Program-made: the position numbers and the translations under genes
DNA from: Bin5 sp965116395
Lineage (GTDB): Bacteria > Chloroflexota > Anaerolineae > Caldilineales > Caldilineaceae
Assembly (NCBI GenBank): GCA_965116395.1
Contig: OZ220684.1
Location: 3,286,001-3,350,000, forward strand
Reading direction: 5' to 3'
Length of the DNA: 64,000 nucleotides
The notes under the pieces: generated by a model
The model's database searches: none
Seen by the model: only the letters and a program-made list of their open reading frames with translations
What the model was told of the DNA's origin: nothing
In this document: piece by piece, positions 8,532 to 17,307 of the stretch
Position numbering within the stretch: position 1 is the stretch's first letter
Layout of the letters: each line of letters begins with the position of its first letter

Positions 8532-9545
8532 TCAGAGCCATGCCCGCTGACGCAATCTGATCAGGACCGCGCTGATGACCAGGATGATCACCATGAAGAC
8601 GAGTATCACAGCCGAGCCATAGCCCAAATCATAAAACTCGAACGCCGTCAGATAGGAGTAGATGTGCAGCGTCTCACTCCTTCTGCCCGGCCCGCCGGCC
8701 GTCATGATCCAAATGGCATCAAATACCTTCAGCGTATCGATCGCGCGGAAGAGCAGGGCGACAACGATGGCCGGTTTCAGCAGCGGCAGCGTTATCTGAA
8801 AAAACTCCTGGATCTTGCTCGCGCCGTCAATGCGCGCCGCCTCGAACGGCTCCGTCGGCAGCGAGCGCAGCCCCGCCAGCAGGATCAGCATCACGAACGG
8901 GACGCCGTGCCACGTATTGATCCACACAAGGCTTGGGACCACTGAGTTTTCGCCGGCCACCCACAGGCTGGGCGGCAGCCCAACTGCCTCCAGGAAATAG
9001 TTGAGAATGCCGATCGAAGGCTCCATCATGATCAGCCAGATCACCGATGTCGCTGTTGGCGTCGCCACCAGCGGCAGAAGGAACAGCGTGCGGATGACGC
9101 CCAGCCCGCGGAAGGTCCTGTTCATCACCAGCGCCATGATCATCGCCAGCACCAGTTCCAGCATCAGGCTGGCCACCGTGAAGTAGAGCGTAATCCAGAA
9201 CGCGCTCAGGAACCTGGCGTCAGCAGTGAGGACCTCCAACAGGTTGTCGGCGCCCACAAAAGTAAAGCGGGTCATCGTCACATTGACCCGCTGCAAGCTC
9301 AGCGACACTGTGTAAAAGAATGGGTAGCCCATCAACAGCAGGATTACGATGGCCGCGGGCGCAGGCAGCACGTATGCCAGGTTGCGGTCGATCAGCGCAA
9401 AAGCACGCCCGAACAGACTCGTAGGCGGGGCATACCCCTGCTCCTGCTCTTCTTGCCTGACGTCCCCGCTATCGACGGTGTGCTCAGGCGAACTGTCGGG
9501 AGCCTGCCCAGTCTGCTCTGAATTCGGCCCTGCTTGATGCTGCAT
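8532..9545 (-). CDS. Carbohydrate ABC transporter permease, MalF-like
   Basis: A 337-residue CUT1 permease. The frame opens further upstream (GTG at 9584), but that position is in the loop of a perfect palindrome, so I place the start at ATG 9545 (MQHQAG). The first 50 residues are hydrophilic and acidic (Gln/Glu/Asp-rich), then membrane segments follow. The EAA loop is EPFEAARIDGASKIQEFF, then ITLPLLKP. It works with the binding protein upstream and the MalG-like gene downstream. Confidence 0.87.
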   Translation of the reverse strand: MQHQAGPNSEQTGQAPDSSPEHTVDSGDVRQEEQEQGYAPPTSLFGRAFALIDRNLAYVLPAPAAIVILLLMGYPFFYTVSLSLQRVNVTMTRFTFVGADNLLEVLTADARFLSAFWITLYFTVASLMLELVLAMIMALVMNRTFRGLGVIRTLFLLPLVATPTATSVIWLIMMEPSIGILNYFLEAVGLPPSLWVAGENSVVPSLVWINTWHGVPFVMLILLAGLRSLPTEPFEAARIDGASKIQEFFQITLPLLKPAIVVALLFRAIDTLKVFDAIWIMTAGGPGRRSETLHIYSYLTAFEFYDLGYGSAVILVFMVIILVISAVLIRLRQRAWL

Positions 9546-9570
9546 AGGCAACTCGCTTTTCAAACTGAAA

Positions 9571-9600
9571 GTGGCCGGCGGCACGCCTGCCGCCGGCCAC
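9571..9600 (-). promoter_or_regulatory. Perfect 13-bp intercistronic stem-loop between binding protein and permease
   Basis: GTGGCCGGCGGCA (9571-9583) pairs with TGCCGCCGGCCAC (9588-9600) around a 4-base loop. On the minus strand it is followed by TTTCAGTTTG, only a weak T-run. It fills the space between the binding-protein stop (9612) and the permease start. By analogy with known hairpins between binding-protein and permease genes, it could stabilise the upstream message or partly terminate transcription. Confidence 0.7.
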
Positions 9601-9611
9601 CGGTTTCTTCC

Positions 9612-11003
9612 TTACTCCTCCTGCTCTTCCAGCATCTCCAGGAGTTCCTGCTGGCTCTTCTGAGCCGCAGCCGCCACATCGCCGCCCTCAATTGAGGTGA
9701 CGATCACCTGCGCAATCGACTCTCTCGCCCGCATCAGATTGATGATCGATGGCGGGGCAGGCGGCGAGAAGTCGCCAATGGCACGCGAATCCAGCAGAAC
9801 CTGAGTGTATGCCAGATCGTCCTCCGTAGCCTGTGCCTTGTATGCTTCTGTCTCATAAGGGGAGCGGCGCGGGACGGCGCCCCCGTCGAGAACGTACTTA
9901 AGCATACTCTCTTTGTTGGAGATGAACTGCAGCAGATACCAGCTCGCCTCTTTCTTCTCCGAAAGGCCACCGACGGTAATGCTCCACCCGCCAGCCGACG
10001 CTCGCTGGCCGTTGGGACCGGCCGGCATCAGGAAGTAACCGATGTTGCCGGCCACGACCGACTTGCTCGGATCCTGAAAGTCCTTGCGGAAGACGGCATC
10101 GTCGATGATCATGCCTGCCTTGCCCTGGCTGAAGATGTTCACCGCGCCGACATGGTCGATGTTGGGAGACCCGGGCGGGCCGTAGAGGCGCAGCAGGCGG
10201 CCGTAGAAGTCGAAAGCGGCGATAGCCTCCTCCGAATCCATCAGCGGCACGCCGTCATCGTCCTCCCACATGATCCCCATCCCACCAAGGAACCCTTTGA
10301 AGACCGAGGTCGGCACCGGCGGCTTGCCGCGCATCGTGATGCCGAAAATATCCCCGCCGCTCATCTCCTGGACAGTTTGGGCCGCAGCTTCGAGTTCTTC
10401 AAACGTTGTTGGCGGCCCGTCGATGCCATACTCCTCGAACAGGTCTTTGCGATAGTAGCCGATCATCGCGCTCATCTGCATCGGCACTGAGACCAGGCTG
10501 CCTCGAGAGGCATAGCCTTTCATGAGATAGTCGCGCCCCATGTCTTCCCACAGGTCGTAGTCTTCATGGGTCATGCTGGGGTCGTCTACCCAGGGGCCGA
10601 TGTCGTTGAGCCAACCGGCATCGAACCAGACGTTACGTTCCTCGGCGCCCGCGGGCAACTGGTAGACATCCATATCCTCATTGCCCGCCATCAGTTCGAC
10701 CCGGATCTTCTGCACCATCTGCGCCCACGGCAGAATCTCCGTGTTCACCTTGATCCCGGTCATCTCTTCAAACTTGGGCAGAATGGACAGCACGTGGTCG
10801 CTTAGCGGCTGCGTCTCGCCAACGTACCGCAGTTCGGTACCGGCGTGGCGCTGCCAGTCGAATGTTGCCATCTCCTCCGCAGACTCGTCAGCGGCTGCCG
10901 GCGCGCTTGCCGGTGCAGCTGGCACGCAGGCAGTCAGGGCAGCCCCTGCCGTCCCGGCGCCGAGCAACTGCAATAGCTGTCGACGACTCATTTGTGAACG
11001 CAT
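9612..11003 (-). CDS. Sugar ABC transporter substrate-binding lipoprotein (family 1)
   Basis: A 463-residue extracellular binding protein. The ATG at 11003 is chosen because AAGGAGA precedes it; an upstream in-frame extension to 11075 lacks such a site. A twin-arginine motif (MSRRQLLQL), a Gly/Ala-rich hydrophobic core and the lipobox LTAC (Cys26) mark a Tat lipoprotein. The mature domain has ELMAGNEDMDVYQLP and a Trp-rich C-terminal half, as usual for family-1 proteins. It heads a cluster with permeases at 8532-9545 and 7658-8506. A near-consensus promoter lies 183 bp upstream. Confidence 0.9.
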   Translation of the reverse strand: MRSQMSRRQLLQLLGAGTAGAALTACVPAAPASAPAAADESAEEMATFDWQRHAGTELRYVGETQPLSDHVLSILPKFEEMTGIKVNTEILPWAQMVQKIRVELMAGNEDMDVYQLPAGAEERNVWFDAGWLNDIGPWVDDPSMTHEDYDLWEDMGRDYLMKGYASRGSLVSVPMQMSAMIGYYRKDLFEEYGIDGPPTTFEELEAAAQTVQEMSGGDIFGITMRGKPPVPTSVFKGFLGGMGIMWEDDDGVPLMDSEEAIAAFDFYGRLLRLYGPPGSPNIDHVGAVNIFSQGKAGMIIDDAVFRKDFQDPSKSVVAGNIGYFLMPAGPNGQRASAGGWSITVGGLSEKKEASWYLLQFISNKESMLKYVLDGGAVPRRSPYETEAYKAQATEDDLAYTQVLLDSRAIGDFSPPAPPSIINLMRARESIAQVIVTSIEGGDVAAAAQKSQQELLEMLEEQEE

Positions 11004-11185
11004 GATAGTGTTCTCCTTCTCTTGATGGTTTGAACTTCCTCTAGTCCTGGGGATCCGCACTGTTTGCATGACCATTCATGGATCAACGATCAAACCGATA
11101 TGAGAACTACCGCAGCCTTGATCATGGCGAGGATATTCTACTGCCAACTCTGCGAGATTCTTGAAAAAGATAGAGGATTTTTTGG

Positions 11186-11214
11186 AGTATAGTTTCTTTG
11201 GCGAGGTCTGTCAA
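11186..11214 (-). promoter_or_regulatory. Sigma70-type promoter TTGACA-N17-TATACT
   Basis: On the minus strand TTGACA (11214-11209) and TATACT (11191-11186) are separated by exactly 17 bp, matching the consensus at 11 of 12 positions. It points at the binding-protein gene at 11003. The 14 bases ending in the -35 box (AATCCTCTTTGACA) recur at the promoter near 23762. Confidence 0.75.
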
Positions 11215-11304
11215 AGAGGATTTTTTCAACCGTGTGGCGGCTCAGAGCTGGCGGTCGCCCCATCTCGCGCGACATCATGCAGGCTCCGCTTGGCGATGTC
11301 TTCA

Positions 11305-11830
11305 TTTATGGGCGGTCGGGCCTTCGGCCCTCCCTTGTGCAGGGGTTGCGCCCCCGCAACGCCCCCCTACAAAACCATCCCTCACCGACCGTGCTTACTC
11401 TTCCCCAGCATCGTGCCTGGCGAACAGAGTCTACTCCCCCACTTGCCGCCTCAACCCACCACCCACCGACCTCCAATCGCAGAAGTTACTGACCCCTGCA
11501 GTCCCGCGCCCCCGCAACGCCCCCCTACAAAACCATCCCTCACCGACCGTGCTTACTCTTCCCCAGCATCGTGTCTGGCGAACGGAGTCTACTCCCCCAC
11601 TTGCCGCTTCAACCCACCGACCCCTGACCCCTGACCCCTGCAGTTCCGCGCCCCCGCAACGCCCCGCCCTGGCTACCCACGTTGCTGGTTCTTTCCCACC
11701 ATCGTGGCATGCCGACAGTGCGTCCCAACCAACCTGGCGGCTGCCAACCAAATACCCCATCCGAAAGCCTCATTGGCGGCAGGGACGAAAAGTTGGTCAA
11801 GACAGATACTGTATGCGGCTTCGTAGTTAC
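11305..11830. mobile_element. MITE-like element, copy 2 (rearranged; left end not resolved)
   Basis: The right end (GGCTTCGTAGTTAC, 11817-11830) and the internal blocks match copy 1: GGGCC-TTC-GGCCC hairpin at 11318-11330, GCGCCCCCGCAACGCCCCCC, and GGTCAAGACAG near the end. A 113-bp block (11348-11460) is repeated at 11506-11618 with few changes, and three GACCCCT heptads follow at 11619-11639. A possible degenerate left end (GAACTACCGCAGCC) occurs near 11104. No target duplication is visible. Confidence 0.6.
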
Positions 11831-11980
11831 GACTTTTTTTCTTCCCCTCGTGACCCGTTCGCAAGATTGGAGAGATTCGACAGTTCGATCCGTCAGGCCG
11901 CGAAACGGCGACAGCGCCCCTCCGACGGCCACTTGCAGTGGCTATGAGAAGGTCTGGCCACTGTCCGGTTGGGTGACGGG

Positions 11981-13315
11981 TTAACTTACAAGACGGCGGA
12001 ATGGCTCCTGCTTCAGGTCGCAGACCAGCAGGCTGTCTATGTCATCGGATTCCAGGCCTGATCTGATTACATCGAACGCTTCAGTTGCCGCCTCAGCAGT
12101 CTGGCGGATTACCTCATCCGTGTGCGCCATGTTGAGGATGAATCCCATCGGGCAATGCACGCCGCGTCGCGCCATCTCCTGAATAAACAAAGTATTGACC
12201 ATGGGACGCAGATTCTCGTCGGGCAAGGAAAGGGAGAGGTTCAGAGCCGTATGCAGGCCGGTGTACTCGCCAGAGAGGCCGGCGTCCGCAATGCTCCCGT
12301 TCAACGCATCGCGCAGCTTCTCGCCGGTTTCCAGGAAGAAGGCCGCGGAATCGCGCCGTTTCAGTTCGCGAATCGTAGTGATGGCCGCGGTCAATCCGAT
12401 ATTGTCGCTCCAGTAGGAACTGGAGACAAACATGCGGCTCGCCGGCTCCATCACCTCACGCGACCCCACAACCGCGCCCATCGGGTATCCGTTCGACATC
12501 GCCTTGGCCAGAACGGTCATGTCAGGGGTAATGCCTAGATACTCCTGTACACCGCCCACAGAGAGTCGCCAGCCACACGAGACCTCATCAAAGATAAGGA
12601 TAGCGCCATGTGCATGAGCAAGTTCCTTGACGCCTTCCAGAAACCCTGGCTCCGGCAGCGTCGAGCGGAGCGGCTCCATCATGACGGCCGCTACCTCGCC
12701 CGCATGTTCATCCAGCAATTGCCCCAACGCCTCCAGATCGCCGTATGGGAAAGGGATAACGGTACCGGCCAACACCTTAGGGACGCCGATCGGCTCGATG
12801 CCGGCAAACGGAAACTCGCCGGTGACGGGGTCAGCTTCGTAGTTTGCCGCCTGATACCAGTCGTGCCAGCCGTGGTAGCCGCAGAAGATGATCTTGTCGC
12901 GGCCGGTCGTACCCCGGGCAATGCGCGCGGCCGCGGCACAGGCCTCCCCCCCGCCCTTCGTGTAGCGGACCATTTCCGCGCTCGGAATCGTCTCGACCAG
13001 CTCCTCGGCCAGCTCGATCTCCAAGGGGCTGTTCAGCGAGTAGAGGCTGCCCCGCTTGATCTGCTCCTCGACTGCCCGGTCAACCACATCGTCGGCATGC
13101 CCCAGAATGACAGCCCCGACTGAGCTCATCCAATCAATGTATTCGTTCTCGTCAATGTCGATGAATCGAGAGCCTTTGGCGCTCTGCGCATAGACAGGGC
13201 TGATGCCACTGGCATAGCGGCTCGCCCGCCGGCTGATCAGTTGCGTCCGTCCGGGGATCAGTTCACCGGCGCGTTCGTACATCTCGTAAGACCGGGTAAC
13301 AGAATACTTGGACAT
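11981..13315 (-). CDS. PLP-dependent class III aminotransferase, HemL-like
   Basis: A 444-residue cytoplasmic enzyme of the glutamate-1-semialdehyde aminomutase / class III aminotransferase family. The cofactor lysine is Lys271 (VLAKAMSNGYPMGA), with the pyridoxal-contacting Asp-Glu pair at residues 243-244 (FDEVSCGWR) and the GYHGWHD motif at 147-152. The start ATG 13315 follows AGAGGAGA. It is the last gene of the Opp-type cluster, 66 bp after the GH172 gene, so a catabolic aminotransferase or aminomutase is more likely than the tetrapyrrole-pathway enzyme. Substrate not predictable. Confidence 0.82.
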   Translation of the reverse strand: MSKYSVTRSYEMYERAGELIPGRTQLISRRASRYASGISPVYAQSAKGSRFIDIDENEYIDWMSSVGAVILGHADDVVDRAVEEQIKRGSLYSLNSPLEIELAEELVETIPSAEMVRYTKGGGEACAAAARIARGTTGRDKIIFCGYHGWHDWYQAANYEADPVTGEFPFAGIEPIGVPKVLAGTVIPFPYGDLEALGQLLDEHAGEVAAVMMEPLRSTLPEPGFLEGVKELAHAHGAILIFDEVSCGWRLSVGGVQEYLGITPDMTVLAKAMSNGYPMGAVVGSREVMEPASRMFVSSSYWSDNIGLTAAITTIRELKRRDSAAFFLETGEKLRDALNGSIADAGLSGEYTGLHTALNLSLSLPDENLRPMVNTLFIQEMARRGVHCPMGFILNMAHTDEVIRQTAEAATEAFDVIRSGLESDDIDSLLVCDLKQEPFRRLVS

Positions 13316-13381
13316 GAGTAATCTCCTCTGCCAATTGTTGATCGCCGCGTGCTCGGTCTGTCAACGCCATCGCTGAATCTA

Positions 13382-14935
13382 TCAGTCGGCCCAGTCTTCA
13401 GCCGACGGCCTAAGCAGAGTACCGTCAGGCAGGCGGGCCGCGAAGGCAAAACACCAAGCCCCCCAACTCAGGCTGCGGTGATTGTTCAGCTTAAGAGCGA
13501 TCCTGTTGCGGCCGCGTTTCAACGTCACTGTCACTTGTCGGGAGTCGAAAAAGCGGTGATGTGTGCGCGGCAGTACCGTCCCGTCGTTCAGCTTGACGAT
13601 CAGATCATCGTCCCAGGCAAGCTGCAGAACGGCCTCCGTATCCTCCGGACTTTCCAACCAGGCCAGCGCGCACGCCGCCGCCGGCCATGTGCGTGCAGCC
13701 TCCTTATTATCCGGCCGGAACACGTGTCCGAAATCAATGAATCCGTCAATGGCATCGCGCCGAACCCAACGCGCAATATGCTGTTCAGGCTTGAGTGCAG
13801 ACGGCTGCCGCCACGGTGAATCCGCTTCGAAGCCCCCGTCCCAGGTCGCGCCGGGATCGAACGCCTTCTCTGCCTCCAATCCTCCGGACATCGCCTGCCC
13901 ATTCGCATCCTCGAACGGCCCACACAGCCACCAGCTTCCGGTCGTCTTCAATGGAATATCACACGTGCCCCGGCGCAGCTCAAGCTCCGGCTCTCCGGTC
14001 CGTAGCGTCAGGCCGCTGATCGAGGCCGGTTCAATCTGATCCCACGGCGGCATGCGGAAGAAGGGGCGATGCGGTTCGGTCTGGTACCAGTAGGCCGTGC
14101 TGCAAATGTCGTTGCCCACGCTCCCAAACCGGAAATGCAGATGTTGATTGAACGGAATGGCGTCCGTTTCAAAGAAACGGTAGGCTGCCAGACTATGGTA
14201 GGCTCTGGCCGGGCCCAAGTCTTCATGCACGTAATAGGGCATGCCCTGGTAAAGTGATGTATCGGGCTTGTGTAGCACGCCCCCGCTTCCCACGCCAAAG
14301 GTGTCCTCTCCGCCGCTGCCGCGCAGGAAGGCCGGATCCTTCTCTCCATCGACATAGATATTGTCGGCTCCCCCGTGGGACCAGCGCGCCGCATCATCGC
14401 GAACCCGCACCCCATAGGTAAATCCCAGGAGCCTCCCTTCTCCCTCCGCGTCGAGCACGAGATAGTCCTCGCCAAATGCTTCGCAGGGGTACTCACGCCG
14501 CCACTGCGCATGAAACCTGAGCGGCTCTTCGAGTGTGCCCTCGGGATATTCGTGCCACTCAATGTGCCAGAACAAATCCAGACCCTTCGGGCTGACCTCA
14601 ACCTCGATCCGGGCCTGCGAAGCAAATGGCATCTGAAAGAAACTGGTGTAGGTGTCCTGATCCGAAGTGACGAGATAGAGGCTGTTGATGGGGTACATGA
14701 CCACCCCGTGGCACAGGCCGAAGAAATCCCCGATCGGGGACTCGACGCTGGGCTCCTCTTCGCCGTCCCAGTAAATCCGCAGTATCGCCCTGCGGTTAAG
14801 CAGCGCGCCCATCCATATCCTCTGAATGCAGCCGGGACCTTCCAATGTTGCCAATTCGATCCGCTCGCCTTTGACTTCCGGAACTGTAGCCAGAATCCGC
14901 CTCGGTTTGAACACTTTGGGAAGTTGTAGATCCAT
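13382..14935 (-). CDS. DUF2961 / GH172-family protein
   Basis: A 517-residue protein of the DUF2961 family, which includes characterised GH172 alpha-furanosidases. The family opening is clear: LEGPGCIQRIWMGA, then YWDGEEEPSVESPIGDFFG, and a central GGEDTFGVGSGG with FRFGSVGND later. A C-terminal 120-residue domain (after about residue 395) looks like a beta-sandwich ending (ALKLNNHRSLSWGAW). No signal peptide is seen, so it should act inside the cell on imported furanoside oligosaccharides. The ribosome site is weak. It is followed by the aminotransferase gene and preceded by the OppDF ATPase. Confidence 0.75.
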   Translation of the reverse strand: MDLQLPKVFKPRRILATVPEVKGERIELATLEGPGCIQRIWMGALLNRRAILRIYWDGEEEPSVESPIGDFFGLCHGVVMYPINSLYLVTSDQDTYTSFFQMPFASQARIEVEVSPKGLDLFWHIEWHEYPEGTLEEPLRFHAQWRREYPCEAFGEDYLVLDAEGEGRLLGFTYGVRVRDDAARWSHGGADNIYVDGEKDPAFLRGSGGEDTFGVGSGGVLHKPDTSLYQGMPYYVHEDLGPARAYHSLAAYRFFETDAIPFNQHLHFRFGSVGNDICSTAYWYQTEPHRPFFRMPPWDQIEPASISGLTLRTGEPELELRRGTCDIPLKTTGSWWLCGPFEDANGQAMSGGLEAEKAFDPGATWDGGFEADSPWRQPSALKPEQHIARWVRRDAIDGFIDFGHVFRPDNKEAARTWPAAACALAWLESPEDTEAVLQLAWDDDLIVKLNDGTVLPRTHHRFFDSRQVTVTLKRGRNRIALKLNNHRSLSWGAWCFAFAARLPDGTLLRPSAEDWAD

Positions 14936-14973
14936 TGTTTTGCCTGCCTCGAACTGAATGACTGCGTCTTATC

Positions 14974-17163
14974 TCAATCGACTCCGTCTACACCTGAAAG
15001 GGTCAACTCTTCTTGGAGGTGGCAAGCGCTCCAGTACCCCTGCCGTCCGGGAACCGGTCTCAAGCGGGGTTCTTCCACCGCGCAAATCTCCTGACGATAC
15101 GGACAGCGCGTGTTAAATCGACAACCGGTTGGCGGAGCGCTGGGATCAGGTAACTCGCCCGCGGCGATGGCGCGGCTGGACTGCGCCCCAGGGTCGGGTA
15201 GGGGAATCGAAGCGAGCAGTGCTTCGGTGTACGGATGGACTGGTCTCGAGCAGATGGCCGCGGTGCTCCCGATCTCCACAATCTGGCCCAGGTACATCAC
15301 CGCCATTCGATCACTGATGTGGCGCACGACCGCGATGTCATGGGCGATGAAGAGCATCGTCAGGTCCAGCTGCTGCTGAAGGTCCATCAGCAGGTTCAGA
15401 ACCTGTGACTGCACCGACACATCCAGCGCCGAGACCGGTTCATCCGCCACCAGAAAAGCTGGTTCGGTTGACAGCGCCCTGGCTATCGCGATGCGCTGGC
15501 GCTGCCCACCGCTGAAAGCGTGGGGAAAGCGGCTCTGGTGTTCGGCCCGCAGCCCTACCATCTCCAACAAACTGCCCACGCGGGCATCTACCTCCTTCCC
15601 CCTGGCGATGTTGTGCAGGATCAAAGGCTCCCCCACGATGTCGCGCACATTCAGGCGTGGGTTCAATGATGATTGGGGATCCTGAAAGACCATCCCCATG
15701 TGGCGCCGCACTCCCTTCAATGATGGCTCCGGGATATTCGTTATATCCTGCAGTTCACCATTCATCCTGAACTGGATACTGCCCGCTGTCGGGTCGACCA
15801 GACGGGTGATCAGGCGGCCCACTGACGTCTTGCCACACCCCGACTCGCCGACCAGGCCGACGATCTCTCCGCGGTAGATCGTCAGATCGACATCGTCTAC
15901 AGCCTGAACCGTGCCCACCTTTCGACGTAGGATGCCCTTGTAAATCGGATAGTGGAGCGTCATCTCTTTAACTCTGACGCCAACATCACCATCCTCTGTA
16001 ATCTCGCCCTCAGCGGTCCCGCCCGCGACCGTGAACCGCTCGACACCGACCTTCGCGGCGGCCATCGCCTCTGCACTGCGCGCCGATTCCCCGGTTGGCA
16101 GCGTCGATGATCTATCTTCCTCGACATCGACCGGCCCAGTATCGGCAGATTCGAGCGTTATGGCGCTGGCCGGCTCCGGCGAGTCATAGAGCCAGCACTT
16201 GGCCCAGTGTTGGTCGCTCAGAGCGATGAGCGGAGGTGTCTCCTGGCATATGGGCATCACCTCGGGGCAGCGGTCGGCGAAAACACAACCCTGTGGCGCC
16301 AAAGCCAACTCAGGCACAACCCCCTTCAGTGACTGCAAGGGCGTCTTTGGCTCACTCTGCAGGCTGGGAATGGAGGACAACAGGCCTTGCGTATAGGGAT
16401 GAGCCGCCTGCTCGAATACCTCCTGCACTGTCCCGGTCTCGACGATGACGCCCAGGTACATCACCGACACACGGTCGGCTGTGCTCGCCACCACCCCCAT
16501 GTTGTGCGTGATCAACAGCACCGACATGCCAAGCCGGTCACGTAAGTCCCTGATCAGTTCCAGAATCTGCGCCTGAATGGTGACGTCCAGCGCTGTCGTC
16601 GGCTCGTCCGCGATCAGGAGCTGCGGATGGCAGGCCAAAGCCAGCGCGATCATCACCCGCTGCCGCATGCCGCCCGACAACTCATGCGGATACCGGCTGA
16701 GGAGCTGGCCGGGCTGCGGAAGCCCTACCATCTCAAGCATCTCCTCCGTCCGAGCGTATGCCCCATTCAGGCTGATCTCTTCGTGCTCGAGAATCCCCTC
16801 AGCCACCTGGCTCCCAACCGGCATCATGGGATGCAACGAGCGCATCGGCTCCTGAAAGATCATCGAAACCTCGCGCCCGCGTATCCGCCGCAGCACCTGC
16901 GAATTCCCCCGGTTGACAAGCATATTCACTTTGCCGGCCCGAGTGTTCAACCAGATCTCGCCGCCTTCGAAGACAGCCGGCGGAGAGGGCACGAGTCCGA
17001 CCACGCTGCGGGCCGTGACGCTCTTGCCGCAACCGCTCTCCCCCACCAGTCCTACAATTTCGCCCTCCTGCACAGCGAAGCTCACACCGTTCACAGCCCG
17101 CGTTGTACCCACGACCGATCGAAAGCTCAGCTGCAGGTCTTTGATTTCGAGAATCATACCCAT
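14974..17163 (-). CDS. Fused double ABC ATPase, OppD-OppF type
   Basis: One polypeptide of about 729 residues carries both ATPase halves of a dipeptide/oligosaccharide (PepT-type) importer. Half one has Walker A GESGCGKS (residues 41-48), LSGGMRQRV and LIADEPTTALD; half two, from about residue 405, has GESGCGKTS, FSGGQRQRI and LVADEPVSALD. Each half ends with the family's cysteine-containing tail (GCVFADRCP, GCRFNTRCP). A Glu/Asp/Ala-rich linker joins them. A TTG at 17217 and an ATG at 17157 are alternative starts. It is probably the only functional Opp-type ATPase in the window and may also serve the cluster at 42946-46825. Confidence 0.9.
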   Translation of the reverse strand: MGMILEIKDLQLSFRSVVGTTRAVNGVSFAVQEGEIVGLVGESGCGKSVTARSVVGLVPSPPAVFEGGEIWLNTRAGKVNMLVNRGNSQVLRRIRGREVSMIFQEPMRSLHPMMPVGSQVAEGILEHEEISLNGAYARTEEMLEMVGLPQPGQLLSRYPHELSGGMRQRVMIALALACHPQLLIADEPTTALDVTIQAQILELIRDLRDRLGMSVLLITHNMGVVASTADRVSVMYLGVIVETGTVQEVFEQAAHPYTQGLLSSIPSLQSEPKTPLQSLKGVVPELALAPQGCVFADRCPEVMPICQETPPLIALSDQHWAKCWLYDSPEPASAITLESADTGPVDVEEDRSSTLPTGESARSAEAMAAAKVGVERFTVAGGTAEGEITEDGDVGVRVKEMTLHYPIYKGILRRKVGTVQAVDDVDLTIYRGEIVGLVGESGCGKTSVGRLITRLVDPTAGSIQFRMNGELQDITNIPEPSLKGVRRHMGMVFQDPQSSLNPRLNVRDIVGEPLILHNIARGKEVDARVGSLLEMVGLRAEHQSRFPHAFSGGQRQRIAIARALSTEPAFLVADEPVSALDVSVQSQVLNLLMDLQQQLDLTMLFIAHDIAVVRHISDRMAVMYLGQIVEIGSTAAICSRPVHPYTEALLASIPLPDPGAQSSRAIAAGELPDPSAPPTGCRFNTRCPYRQEICAVEEPRLRPVPGRQGYWSACHLQEELTLSGVDGVD

Positions 17164-17307
17164 TCCGTCTGGCTGCACCGGACTCCAGCGGTCAGCAACG
17201 CCCGTGGAAAGCGGCAAATGGCAAGAGGAGAGAAGCTAAACTGACAAACGGCCCTCGGCGTCGGCTGGCCGGCCCAGACCTTCGGCGGGCGAGCCAACCA
17301 GGGGCGT

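Larger units (their letters stand above)
11004..11980. other. 977-bp intergenic region: promoter plus repeat cluster
   Basis: No gene is supported here. From low to high coordinates it holds the binding-protein leader, the promoter at 11186-11214, and a rearranged copy of the miniature element (about 11305-11830) with an internal 113-bp duplication. Codon-like stretches in this region come from the GC-rich repeats and have no ribosome sites. Confidence 0.6.

Noticed and set aside
11198..11947. Open frames across the repeat region 11200-11950
   Set aside because: They are translations of the duplicated GC-rich element; no start signals and no known motif.
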